Assembly (NCBI RefSeq): GCF_013167895.1
Contig: NZ_BLWC01000001.1
Coordinates: 4,154,001 to 4,218,000, forward strand
Direction of reading: 5' to 3'
DNA: 64,000 nucleotides
From: Streptomyces fulvorobeus
Lineage (GTDB): Bacteria > Actinomycetota > Actinomycetes > Streptomycetales > Streptomycetaceae
Shown here: positions 54,640-62,576 of the stretch, piece after piece
Layout of the letters: each line of letters opens with the position of its first letter
Position numbering within the stretch: the stretch's first letter is position 1
Notes under the pieces: generated by a model
Seen by the model: the letters and a program-made list of their open reading frames with translations, nothing else
Databases searched by the model: none
What the model was told of the DNA's origin: nothing
Translations under genes and position numbers: made by a program

Positions 54640-56753
54640 TCAGCTCTCGGTCGTGGCCGTCGCCGCGCGGGCCCGGCGGCGACGCGGCTTCGCGGGGGCC
54701 TCGGACCCGGCGTCGGCCACGGCGGACGCGGCCGCCTCGACGGTCTCCGTCTGTCCGGCCGCGGCACGCGGACGGCGACGGCGCGGCTTGGTCTCCGCCT
54801 CGGCCGCCGGAGCGTCGGCGACCGCTTCCGTCTTCGGCCCGGCGGCGGGACGGGTCCTGCGACGCGTCTCCGTCACCGGCTCGGACGGCGGGGCGATCTG
54901 GAAGTCGACCTCGTCGGCCGCGGGCTTGACCACCCGGGTGCGGCGGCGCGGCTTGGTCACCGGCTCGGCGACCTCGTCGGCCGCGGTCTGGAAGTCGACC
55001 GCCGCCTCCGCCTTGACCCTGCTCCTGGTGGCCCGCTTCCTGGGCGCGGGGGTCTCCGTGACGGTCTCGGCGACCGTTTCGGCCACCGGCTCGGCGGCGG
55101 CCGTACGGGGGGCGCGGCGGCGGCGCGGCTTCTCCTCGGCCACGGGCTCCGCCACGTCCTCGACGGCGACCGGCGCCGGCTCGGCCACGGCGACCGCTGC
55201 CTGGGCGGCGACCGTCTCCGCGGCCACTGACTCCACTGCCCCCTCGGGGGCGCCGGCACGGGCACGACGGCGGCGGCGCGGCGTACGCGGCTCCGCCGGG
55301 TCGGCCTCGACCGGCTCGACGACGGTCTCGGCGGCCGGGGCGGGCACCGTGGCGGCGCTCTCCTCCAGAGTGCCGCCACCGCGGGTACGGCGACGCTGGC
55401 GCGGCGTGCGCGCCGGGCGCTCCTCACGGACGGGCGCGGGGGCCGGTGCGGCGGACTTGCGGCCGCGGCCACCGGTCTCGCCCAGGTCCTCCAGCTCCTC
55501 CGCCCGCAGACCCGCGCGGGTCCGCTCGGCACGCGGCAGGACACCCTTGGTGCCGGCCGGGATGCTGAGCTCCTCGTAGAGGTGCGGAGAGGTGGAGTAC
55601 GTCTCGACCGGGTCCGGGAACTTCAGGTCGAGCGCCTTGTTGATCAGCTGCCAGCGGGGGATGTCGTCCCAGTCCACCAGGGTGATCGCGATGCCCTTGG
55701 CCCCGCGCGGCCGGTGCGGCCGATGCGGTGGAGGTAGGTCTTCTCGTCCTCGGGCGACTGGTAGTTCACGACGTGGGTGACACCCTCGACGTCGATACCG
55801 CGCGCGGCGACGTCGGTGCAGACGAGGACGTCCACCTTGCCGTTGCGGAAGGCGCGCAGCGCCTGCTCGCGGGCGCCCTGGCCGAGGTCGCCGTGGACCG
55901 CGCCGGAGGCGAAACCGCGCTTCGCCAGCTGCTCGGCGATGTCGGCCGCCGTGCGCTTGGTGCGGCAGAAGACCATCGCGAGACCGCGGCCCTCGGCCTG
56001 GAGGATGCGGGAGAGCAGCTCCGGCTTGTCCATGTTGTGCGCGCGGTAGACGTACTGCGCGGTGTTCTTGACCGTGGTGCCCTCGTCGTCGGGCGAGGTG
56101 GCGTTGATGTGTGTCGGCTGCGACATGTAACGCCGCGCGAGGCTGATGACGGCGCCCGGCATGGTCGCCGAGAACAGCATCGTCTGGCGCTTGGGCGGCA
56201 GCATCGTGATGATGCGCTCGACGTCGGGCAGGAAGCCCAGGTCGAGCATCTCGTCGGCCTCGTCGAGGACGAGCACGCGGATGTGCGACAGGTCGAGCTT
56301 GCGCTGGCCCGCCAGGTCCAGGAGGCGCCCCGGGGTGCCGACGATCACATCGACGCCCTTCTTGAGGGCCTCGACCTGCGGCTCGTAGGCACGGCCGCCG
56401 TAGATCGCGAGCACGCGGACGTTGCGGACCTTGCCGGCGGTGAGCAGGTCGTTGGTGACCTGCTGGCACAGCTCACGGGTCGGTACGACGATCAGGGCCT
56501 GCGGAGCGTCGGTCAGCTTCTCGGGCGCGGCACGCCCGGCCTCGACGTCGGCGGGGACGGTGACGCGCTCGAGGAGCGGGAGACCGAAGCCGAGCGTCTT
56601 GCCGGTGCCGGTCTTGGCCTGGCCGATGACGTCGGAGCCGGAGAGCGCTACGGGGAGCGTCATCTCCTGGATGGGGAAGGGGGACATGATGCCGACCGCC
56701 TCAAGGGCTTCGGCCGTCTCGGGAAGGATTCCGAGGTCGCGGAACGTAGTCAG
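54640..56753 (-). CDS. DEAD-box RNA helicase with basic C-terminal tail, frameshifted at about 55702
   Basis: Motifs in order: FPIQEMTL (Q), AKTGTGKT (I), PTREL (Ia), TPGRL (Ib), VLDEADEM (II), SAT (III) and HRIGRTGRAG (VI). The frame breaks just after motif VI. GCGCGGGGCCAAG lacks one base relative to the expected GAKGIAITLVDW, which continues in another frame to 54640. With it restored the protein is about 704 aa. The tail of roughly 290 residues repeats Arg-rich blocks such as KPRRRTR and KPRRRRARA between Ala/Glu/Val spacers, suited to RNA binding. The likely N-terminus, LTTFRDLGILPETAEAL, has only a CTG at 56753 as start, with AGAGG upstream. No ATG, GTG or TTG is close. Confidence 0.88.
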
Positions 56754-57133
56754 GGTGCTGCCTCTTCTGTGAGACGCGGTCCGAGGCGAACGCTGGGGGT
56801 CGTACCGTGCCGGGGTTGGTCATCCGGCCGTGGATGGGCCGGGTGGCGCGGGACCACTGCTGTCGCTCGAGCGCTCGTACCGCTGAGGGGGCCCCTCAGC
56901 TGCGGTCGTACGTGTCGTACGCCCCGCGTGGAGGGCTGTCGGGTCGGAGCCGATCGGGCCACCGACCGGGCATCCTCATTCAAAAGCGCCCCGAGCCAGT
57001 CACATGCTCAGCAAGCGCATTACCACTGTACCCCGGATTCGCGCATGTGTGTCGGGCGAATTCATCGCAACGGTGTGACGTCGGCGGTCGGCCGGGCCCG
57101 TGCTCCTGCCCCGGGGCGGCTATTGTGCGCTGC
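56754..57133. other. Long divergent region upstream of the helicase
   Basis: This 380-nt gap serves the helicase (reverse) and the ferritin-like gene (forward). The reverse strand has a less GC-rich stretch around 56975-57045 that could be the helicase promoter, leaving a 5' UTR of about 200-300 nt. Cold-inducible RNA helicases often have such long leaders. No conserved RNA element is recognised. Confidence 0.4.
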
Positions 57134-57868
57134 ATGGAGACGCCTGACAACGCCAACGAAGCCCCCGCACTCACCGGGATCGCCGCCCAGGACTGGGCCA
57201 CCGCGTCCGCCGCGCCACAGTACCGCGCCGCTGTCGTCGATCTTCTCGGCGCACTGGCCTACGGGGAGCTGGCGGCCTTCGAGCGACTCGCCGAGGACGC
57301 GAAGCTCGCTCCCACCCTCGGTGACAAGGCGGCGCTGGCGAAGATGGCCTCCGCCGAATTCCATCATTTCGAGCGGCTGACCGAGCGGCTCACGGCGATC
57401 GACGAGGAGCCGACGGCGGCCATGGAGCCGTTCGCCAAGGCGCTCGACGACTTCCACCGCCAGACCGCGCCTTCGGACTGGCTGGAGGGTCTGGTCAAGG
57501 CGTACGTGGGCGATTCCATCGCCAGTGACTTCTACCGGGAGGTCGCGGCCCGGCTCGACACGGACACCCGTTCCCTGGTCCTGGCCGTCCTCGACGACAC
57601 GGGTCACGGGAACTTCGCGGTCGAGAAGGTGCGCGCCGCCATCGCGGCCGAGCCCAGGGTCGGCGGGCGCCTCGCGCTGTGGGCCCGCCGGCTGATGGGC
57701 GAGGCGCTCTCGCAGGCCCAGCGGGTGGTCGCCGACCGTGACGCGCTGTCGACGATGCTCGTCGGCGGAGAGGCCGACGGATTCGACCTGGCGGAGGTCG
57801 GCCGGATGTTCTCCCGGATCACCGAGGCGCACACCAAGCGGATGGCGGCGCTCGGCCTCGCCGCCTAG
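57134..57868 (+). CDS. Ferritin-like-fold protein (MiaE-like)
   Basis: 244 aa. Helical protein with YGELAAFERLAEDA, ASAEFHHFERL and YVGDSIASDFYREVA, carrying Glu and E-x2-H-like residues of a di-iron ferritin-like four-helix bundle. It is related to the tRNA-hydroxylase MiaE-type family in actinobacteria, but enzymatic activity is unproven. ATG at 57134 begins METPDNANEAP; no clear ribosome-binding site. Confidence 0.82.
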   Translation: METPDNANEAPALTGIAAQDWATASAAPQYRAAVVDLLGALAYGELAAFERLAEDAKLAPTLGDKAALAKMASAEFHHFERLTERLTAIDEEPTAAMEPFAKALDDFHRQTAPSDWLEGLVKAYVGDSIASDFYREVAARLDTDTRSLVLAVLDDTGHGNFAVEKVRAAIAAEPRVGGRLALWARRLMGEALSQAQRVVADRDALSTMLVGGEADGFDLAEVGRMFSRITEAHTKRMAALGLAA

Positions 57869-57901
57869 CCGCTCCGGGCTCCGGCGAGCCACGGCGGGGC
57901 C

Positions 57902-58174
57902 CTACTGAGCCGCCGCCGAAGGGGCCAGAGTGCGGCGGCGCGGGCGGATCAGCAGGGAGAGCGTCACCATCCCGACGAACACCGCGCCGGCCAGGGTTCC
58001 CAGCGGATGGCCGGCCCCCAGCGCCGAGTGCGTCAGACACGCGCCGAACAGAGCCCCCAGTGCGCCGGTGGCGTACACCGCACGGGCGGGCGGGAGCCGG
58101 TCCGGCAGTGAGCGGAGCGCCGCCCAGGAGAGGGCGAGTCCGAGCACGACGGAGCCGAAGGATTCCCAGATCAC
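57902..58174 (-). CDS. Small integral membrane protein
   Basis: 90 aa with three hydrophobic stretches (IWESFGSVVLGLALSWAAL, ARAVYATGALGALFGACL and LAGAVFVGMVTLSLLI) and a basic end. GTG start with GAGGTG 7 nt upstream. Function is unknown. It converges with the ferritin-like gene. Confidence 0.75.
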   Translation of the reverse strand: MIWESFGSVVLGLALSWAALRSLPDRLPPARAVYATGALGALFGACLTHSALGAGHPLGTLAGAVFVGMVTLSLLIRPRRRTLAPSAAAQ

Positions 58175-58365
58175 AGAGGATCACCTCGCGGTTGCGGGGA
58201 GGGCAAATCGGTCGTAGGCGCTCTTACCCGGGGCCTGCTGGACGCAACCCTCCCCGCGGTACGCGGTACTCATCCGGGGGACGGCCGGCGGCGTGGCGGC
58301 GCCCGGCGGGCCCGCGGTGGAGAGCGGGCGGACAGATGCGCACAGACGAGACGGCGCACAGACGA

Positions 58366-58400
58366 AGGAGCGGCCCGGCGGGTGTCCCGCCGGGCCGCTC
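58366..58400 (-). terminator. Terminator downstream of the DUF3107 gene
   Basis: A perfect 16-bp stem (GGAGCGGCCCGGCGGG and complement) with a TGT loop, about 20 nt beyond the DUF3107 stop on the reverse strand. Confidence 0.88.
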
Positions 58401-58421
58401 CTGGTGTCCGCCGTGTCGCGC

Positions 58422-58649
58422 CTAGAGCGCGCCGAACCCCACCCGCCGGGTGCTGGGCTCGCCGATCTCGACGTACGCGATCCGGTCGGCCGGCACCAGA
58501 ACCTTGCGGCCCTTGTCGTCCGTGAGGCTGAGCAGCTGCGCCTTGCCGGCGAGCGCCTCGGCGACCGCGCTCTCGACCTTTTCGGCGGAAAGCCCGCTCT
58601 CCAGAACGATCTCCCGGGGCGTGTGCTGCACCCCGATCTTGACCTCCAC
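58422..58649 (-). CDS. DUF3107 small protein
   Basis: 75 aa: VEVKIGVQHTPREIVLESG, then a helix (EKVESAVAEALAGKAQL) and a strand pair ending RRVGFGAL. DUF3107 is conserved in actinobacteria and uncharacterised. GTG at 58649 follows GGAGGG. It may share a transcript with the TetR gene 150 nt upstream. Confidence 0.88.
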   Translation of the reverse strand: MEVKIGVQHTPREIVLESGLSAEKVESAVAEALAGKAQLLSLTDDKGRKVLVPADRIAYVEIGEPSTRRVGFGAL

Positions 58650-58802
58650 GGCTATGTCCCTCCGACGGTCACTCCCTGCGCGGTGAACCGCGCCGTACGC
58701 AGCCACATTAGCCCGGTGAGCGGACCGGTCACGGCCCCACGGGCAACGCCCGCAGCGAACACCGGCGGGTGAGCGCGCGGAGGCGGCCCGGCGGGCGGCG
58801 GG

Positions 58803-59444
58803 TCAGTGCTGTTCGATCCCGTGCAGCGGGAAGCCCGCGATACCCCGCCAGGCGAGCGAGGTCAGCAGCTGCACGGCGGTGTCACGGGGGATGCTGGAAC
58901 CGCTGGAGAGCCAGTAGCGGGCCACCACCTGGGAGACACCGCCCAGGCCGACCGCGAGCAGCATGGACTCGTCCTTGGAGAGTCCCGTGTCTCCCGCGAT
59001 CACGTCCGAGATGGCCTCGGCGCACTGGAGCGAGACGCGGTCGACCCGTTCGCGTACCGCGGGCTCGTTGGTCAGGTCGGACTCGAAGACCAGCCGGAAG
59101 GCCCCGCCCTCGTCCTCCACGTACGCGAAGTAGGCGTCCATCGTCGCCTCGACGCGCAGCTTGTTGTCCGTCGTCGAGGCCAGCGCCGTGCGCACCGCCT
59201 GGAGGAGGGACTCGCAGTGCTGGTCGAGCAGGGCCAGATAGAGCTCCAGCTTGCCCGGGAAGTGCTGGTAGAGCACCGGCTTGCTGACGCCCGCCCGCTC
59301 GGCGATGTCGTCCATCGCCGCGGAGTGGTAGCCCTGCGCGACGAAGACCTCCTGCGCGGCGCCGAGCAACTGATTGCGTCGGGCACGGCGGGGCAGGCGA
59401 GTGCCCCGCGGGCGCGCTGCCTCTGTCTGCTCGATGGCTGTCAC
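58803..59444 (-). CDS. TetR-family transcriptional regulator
   Basis: 213 aa. The N-terminal helix-turn-helix is RNQLLGAAQEVFVAQGYHSA and MDDIAERAGVSKPVLYQHF; the C-terminal part is a variable ligand-binding/dimer domain. GTG at 59444 follows GGGAGG at 4-nt spacing. A GTGCAAGCAC inverted repeat just upstream could be its own operator. Target genes are unknown. Confidence 0.9.
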   Translation of the reverse strand: MTAIEQTEAARPRGTRLPRRARRNQLLGAAQEVFVAQGYHSAAMDDIAERAGVSKPVLYQHFPGKLELYLALLDQHCESLLQAVRTALASTTDNKLRVEATMDAYFAYVEDEGGAFRLVFESDLTNEPAVRERVDRVSLQCAEAISDVIAGDTGLSKDESMLLAVGLGGVSQVVARYWLSSGSSIPRDTAVQLLTSLAWRGIAGFPLHGIEQH

Positions 59445-59462
59445 GCCGCCTCCCAAAATTGT

Positions 59463-59472
59463 GTGCAAGCAC
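59463..59472. promoter_or_regulatory. Possible TetR autoregulatory operator
   Basis: GTGCAAGCAC, a short perfect inverted repeat with a 2-nt centre, lies 19 nt upstream of the TetR start. A longer CCCAAAA / TTTTGGG pair flanks it (59452-59517). Position suggests autoregulation, but half-sites are short. Confidence 0.25.
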
Positions 59473-59612
59473 AGCTGTTCCGTGCACGCCGCGCCGTGCG
59501 GCCATCGTACTTTTGGGTAACCCGGCTACGCGCGGCGCGGACGCAGAATTTCACGGACCGGACGACTGCGATAGCCACAGATACGCGGGATCGGAGAGCA
59601 AAGCGGGGCGTA

Positions 59613-59828
59613 TTACCGGTAATCGTCCTCGTCCTGCGGGACGACGCGGGTCTGCTCCGAGGCGTCCGCCTCGTTCGCGCCCCCCGGGTCGATGCCCACC
59701 AGCGGATCATCGCTCCGCGGCTGGATCTCCGCCCGCTGCTCGGCGGCGTCGGCGTCAGGGGTCTCGTGGGCCGGTTCGTCGGGCTGGACGTCCTCGAACG
59801 TGTCCGGGTCGCTGGGGTCGACCGTCAT
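59613..59828 (-). CDS. Small acidic protein, hypothetical
   Basis: 71 aa, strongly acidic (TVDPSDPDTFEDVQPDEP at the start, PQDEDDYR at the end) and probably disordered. GGAAGGGAG precedes the ATG. No family recognised; divergent from the hydrolase gene. Confidence 0.65.
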   Translation of the reverse strand: MTVDPSDPDTFEDVQPDEPAHETPDADAAEQRAEIQPRSDDPLVGIDPGGANEADASEQTRVVPQDEDDYR

Positions 59829-59938
59829 GGTGGCTCCCTTCCTTCCCATGAAGCCTAGGAGCTGGCTCCGCGCGCCGCTACGTGGTCTGTGACCGCGAAC
59901 ACACGAATCCGCGCGTGATCGTCTCGTAACATTGGCGC

Positions 59939-60904
59939 ATGTCTTCGACCGAGCTGCCCGGTACCCGTGCCGCCGCCGCCGCGGTGGCCCCCACGGTCAG
60001 TGCCGTCAGGGTCGCGGAGGGGGAGGAGCTGCGCTCCGTCGCGCTGGCGGGCCTCACCCTCACCGTCCGCTTCCGGCCGCCGCGGCTGCCGGGGCGGGCG
60101 CCCGCCCTCTGTGTCCACGGCCTCGGCGGCTCGTCCCAGAACTGGTCGGCGCTGATGCCGCTGTTGGAGGACGTGGTCGACGGCGAGGCGCTGGACCTGC
60201 CCGGCTTCGGCGACTCGCCGCCGCCGGACGACGGCGACTACTCGCTGACCGGGCACGCCCGCGCGGTGATCCGGCTGCTCGACGCGGAGGGGCGCGGGCC
60301 CGTCCACCTCTTCGGCAACTCCATGGGCGGCGCGGTGGCCACCCGGGTCGCGGCCGTCCGCCCCGACCTGGTGCGCACCCTCACGCTCGTCTCGCCCGCG
60401 CTCCCGGAGCTCCGGGTGCAGCGGTCGGCCGTGCCGACCGGGCTGCTGGCCGTCCCCGGGGTCGCGGCGCTCTTCACGCGGCTCACGAAGGACTGGACCG
60501 CCGAACAGCGCACGCGCGGGGTCATGGCACTCTGTTATGGCGATCCGGCCCGGGTCTCCGAGGAAGGCTTCCGTCACGCGGTGGCGGAGATGGAGCGCCG
60601 GCTGGAGCTGCCGTACTTCTGGGACGCCATGACGCGTTCGGCGCGTGGCATCGTCGATGCGTACACGCTGGGTGGGCAGCACGGTCTGTGGCGCCAGGCC
60701 CAGCGGGTGCTCGCACCGACCCTGCTGGTGTACGGCGGAAGGGACCAGCTCGTCTCGTACCGGATGGCACGCAGGGCGTCCGCGGCCTTCCGCGACGCCC
60801 GGCTCGTGACACTGCCCGATGCCGGGCACGTGGCCATGATGGAGTACCCGGAGACGGTCGCCCAGGCGTTCCGGGATCTGCTCGACGAATGCGGCGGGAG
60901 CTGA
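59939..60904 (+). CDS. Alpha/beta hydrolase
   Basis: 321 aa. CVHGLGGSSQNW (oxyanion), FGNSMGG (nucleophile Ser), GGRDQLV (Asp) and PDAGHVAMME (His) are complete. The N-terminal 40 residues are variable. Epoxide-hydrolase or esterase-like activity is possible; substrate is unknown. Its end lies 8 nt before the DUF3152 start, so they probably form an operon. Confidence 0.88.
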   Translation: MSSTELPGTRAAAAAVAPTVSAVRVAEGEELRSVALAGLTLTVRFRPPRLPGRAPALCVHGLGGSSQNWSALMPLLEDVVDGEALDLPGFGDSPPPDDGDYSLTGHARAVIRLLDAEGRGPVHLFGNSMGGAVATRVAAVRPDLVRTLTLVSPALPELRVQRSAVPTGLLAVPGVAALFTRLTKDWTAEQRTRGVMALCYGDPARVSEEGFRHAVAEMERRLELPYFWDAMTRSARGIVDAYTLGGQHGLWRQAQRVLAPTLLVYGGRDQLVSYRMARRASAAFRDARLVTLPDAGHVAMMEYPETVAQAFRDLLDECGGS

Positions 60905-60912
60905 TCCGAGGC

Positions 60913-62334
60913 GTGGGACGACATAGCCGAAAAGGCCCCGAGGCCAAGAGTCAGGGCGGTGCGAACGCCGTAGGCGATCCCGGGACGGGCCCGTCGAGGG
61001 CCGCTCAGGCGGAGGCGGCCCCGTCCGGGTCCGGCATCGGGCGGCGCAGGCGCGTCGCCGCCGTGCCCTCCGGGGGCGAGGGCCACACCCCGTTCCACGG
61101 CGCCCCGCAGGTGCGCGGAGGCCACCCCGAACAGCGCGAGGCCGGCGGTGGCTGGGGGACCGGGCCGCAGCAGTGGTACGACGACCGCCAGGGCGACGGG
61201 CGTACTTCCGCAGAGCGGGAGTACGCGCAGAAGGTGGTTGCCCGGCAGGTGTCGGTCCAGGAGGCGGCGCAGCGCGCGGCCGAACGGCGCACGGGGCCGC
61301 GGCGGCCCGCCGCGGCCGAGGAAGCGGTGCTTCCGGGGCCCCGGAAGGAATTTGTCGACGCGTTCGACGGCGTGCCGCCCGTTTCCCCGCCCACCGGCCC
61401 GAACGCCTCGGTTTCCGGGGGGGATGACGGCGGGTCACTCCCGGACATGGGCGACGGGGCCGCCGGGGGCGAGGGGGCCGGCGGGGGCGCCGGGGCCGCC
61501 GGAGCCGAGGTGCCGGGCAGGGGCGCCAGGGGGCGGACCTTCACCGGGATCGCCGCCGCGGCGGTGACGACCGTGCTCGCCGTCGTGGTGGCCGGGCAGG
61601 TCGCCCAGGACGCGGGCGCGGACCGTGACATCGCCTCGCGGGCCACCGGAGTGGACCGCGGGGGCGGGAAGGACACCTCCCGCTCCGACTTCCGGCCCGC
61701 GCCGGAGCCGAAGGTGCTCCAGGTCAGGCCCCTCTCGTACGCGCAGAGGATGGCGAAGCCCTATCCGCTGGCGCCCGGGCTCAAGGCGTCGGGGAAGTTC
61801 GAAGCGGTTCCCGGACTGGCGAAAGCGCCGGGCAAGGGGGTCAAGCACCGCTACCGGATCGATGTGGAGAAGGGTCTCGCCCTCGACAGCCGGCTCTTCG
61901 CCGATGCCGTGCACAGCACACTGAACGACGACCGGAGCTGGGCGCACAACGGTGCCATGACCTTCGAGCGGATCTCCTCGGGCGAGGCCGATTTCGTGAT
62001 CACCCTGGCCAGTCCGGGGACCACCGGAGTCTGGTGTGCGAAATCAGGTCTGGACACCACGCAGGACAACGTCTCCTGCGATTCGGCCGCGACCGAGCGC
62101 GTGATGATCAATGCCTACCGCTGGGCCCAGGGATCGTCGACCTTCGGCCCGGACGCGCTCATGGCCTACCGTCAGATGCTCATCAACCACGAGGTCGGCC
62201 ACCGGCTGGGCTATGGGCACGTGAACTGCGGGACGCCCGGGGCGCTGGCTCCGGTGATGCAGCAGCAGACCAAGTCGCTGAAGATCGGTGGCATCGAGTG
62301 CCGCCCCAACCCCTGGGCACATCCCGGCAGTTGA
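60913..62334 (+). CDS. DUF3152 membrane-anchored, metzincin-like protein
   Basis: 473 aa. A Gly/Arg-rich disordered N-terminus of about 210 residues precedes one helix (FTGIAAAAVTTVLAVVVAG), and the C-terminal DUF3152 domain should lie outside. It contains NHEVGHRLGYGH, an exact HExxHxxGxxH zinc motif, preceded by WCAKSGLDTT and followed by VMQQQ, where metzincins have a Met-turn. Proteolytic activity is predicted, not known. GTG at 60913 with GAGG upstream; ATG at 60889 is an alternative. Confidence 0.85.
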   Translation: MGRHSRKGPEAKSQGGANAVGDPGTGPSRAAQAEAAPSGSGIGRRRRVAAVPSGGEGHTPFHGAPQVRGGHPEQREAGGGWGTGPQQWYDDRQGDGRTSAEREYAQKVVARQVSVQEAAQRAAERRTGPRRPAAAEEAVLPGPRKEFVDAFDGVPPVSPPTGPNASVSGGDDGGSLPDMGDGAAGGEGAGGGAGAAGAEVPGRGARGRTFTGIAAAAVTTVLAVVVAGQVAQDAGADRDIASRATGVDRGGGKDTSRSDFRPAPEPKVLQVRPLSYAQRMAKPYPLAPGLKASGKFEAVPGLAKAPGKGVKHRYRIDVEKGLALDSRLFADAVHSTLNDDRSWAHNGAMTFERISSGEADFVITLASPGTTGVWCAKSGLDTTQDNVSCDSAATERVMINAYRWAQGSSTFGPDALMAYRQMLINHEVGHRLGYGHVNCGTPGALAPVMQQQTKSLKIGGIECRPNPWAHPGS

Positions 62335-62461
62335 GACTTCGAGCCCGCGCGCGTCAGGGAACCCGCAAGGGCAGGCCCTGACCTGACCCTTCGTAACCGG
62401 GCGGCTCCTTACCGCGACAGAACGCCGCGGGGGCGGAAAAGTCACGGTGGTTCACCCCTTT

Positions 62462-62497
62462 CGGTGGCGCGACGGACAACCGTCCGTCGCGCCACCG
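62462..62497 (+). terminator. Terminator after the DUF3152 gene
   Basis: A 15-bp stem (CGGTGGCGCGACGGA and complement) with a 6-nt loop, about 130 nt after the DUF3152 stop. Confidence 0.8.
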
Positions 62498-62576
62498 GCG
62501 TATCCGCTTACGGTCGTCCCGCTGCGAGTCGCCGTTCCAACGGCGGCCGTCCATACGGAAGATCGGGGGTGTGCTC

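Noticed and set aside
59855-61438. 527-codon reverse-strand open frame
   Set aside because: Antisense of the alpha/beta hydrolase and DUF3152 genes; the composition is typical of shadow frames.
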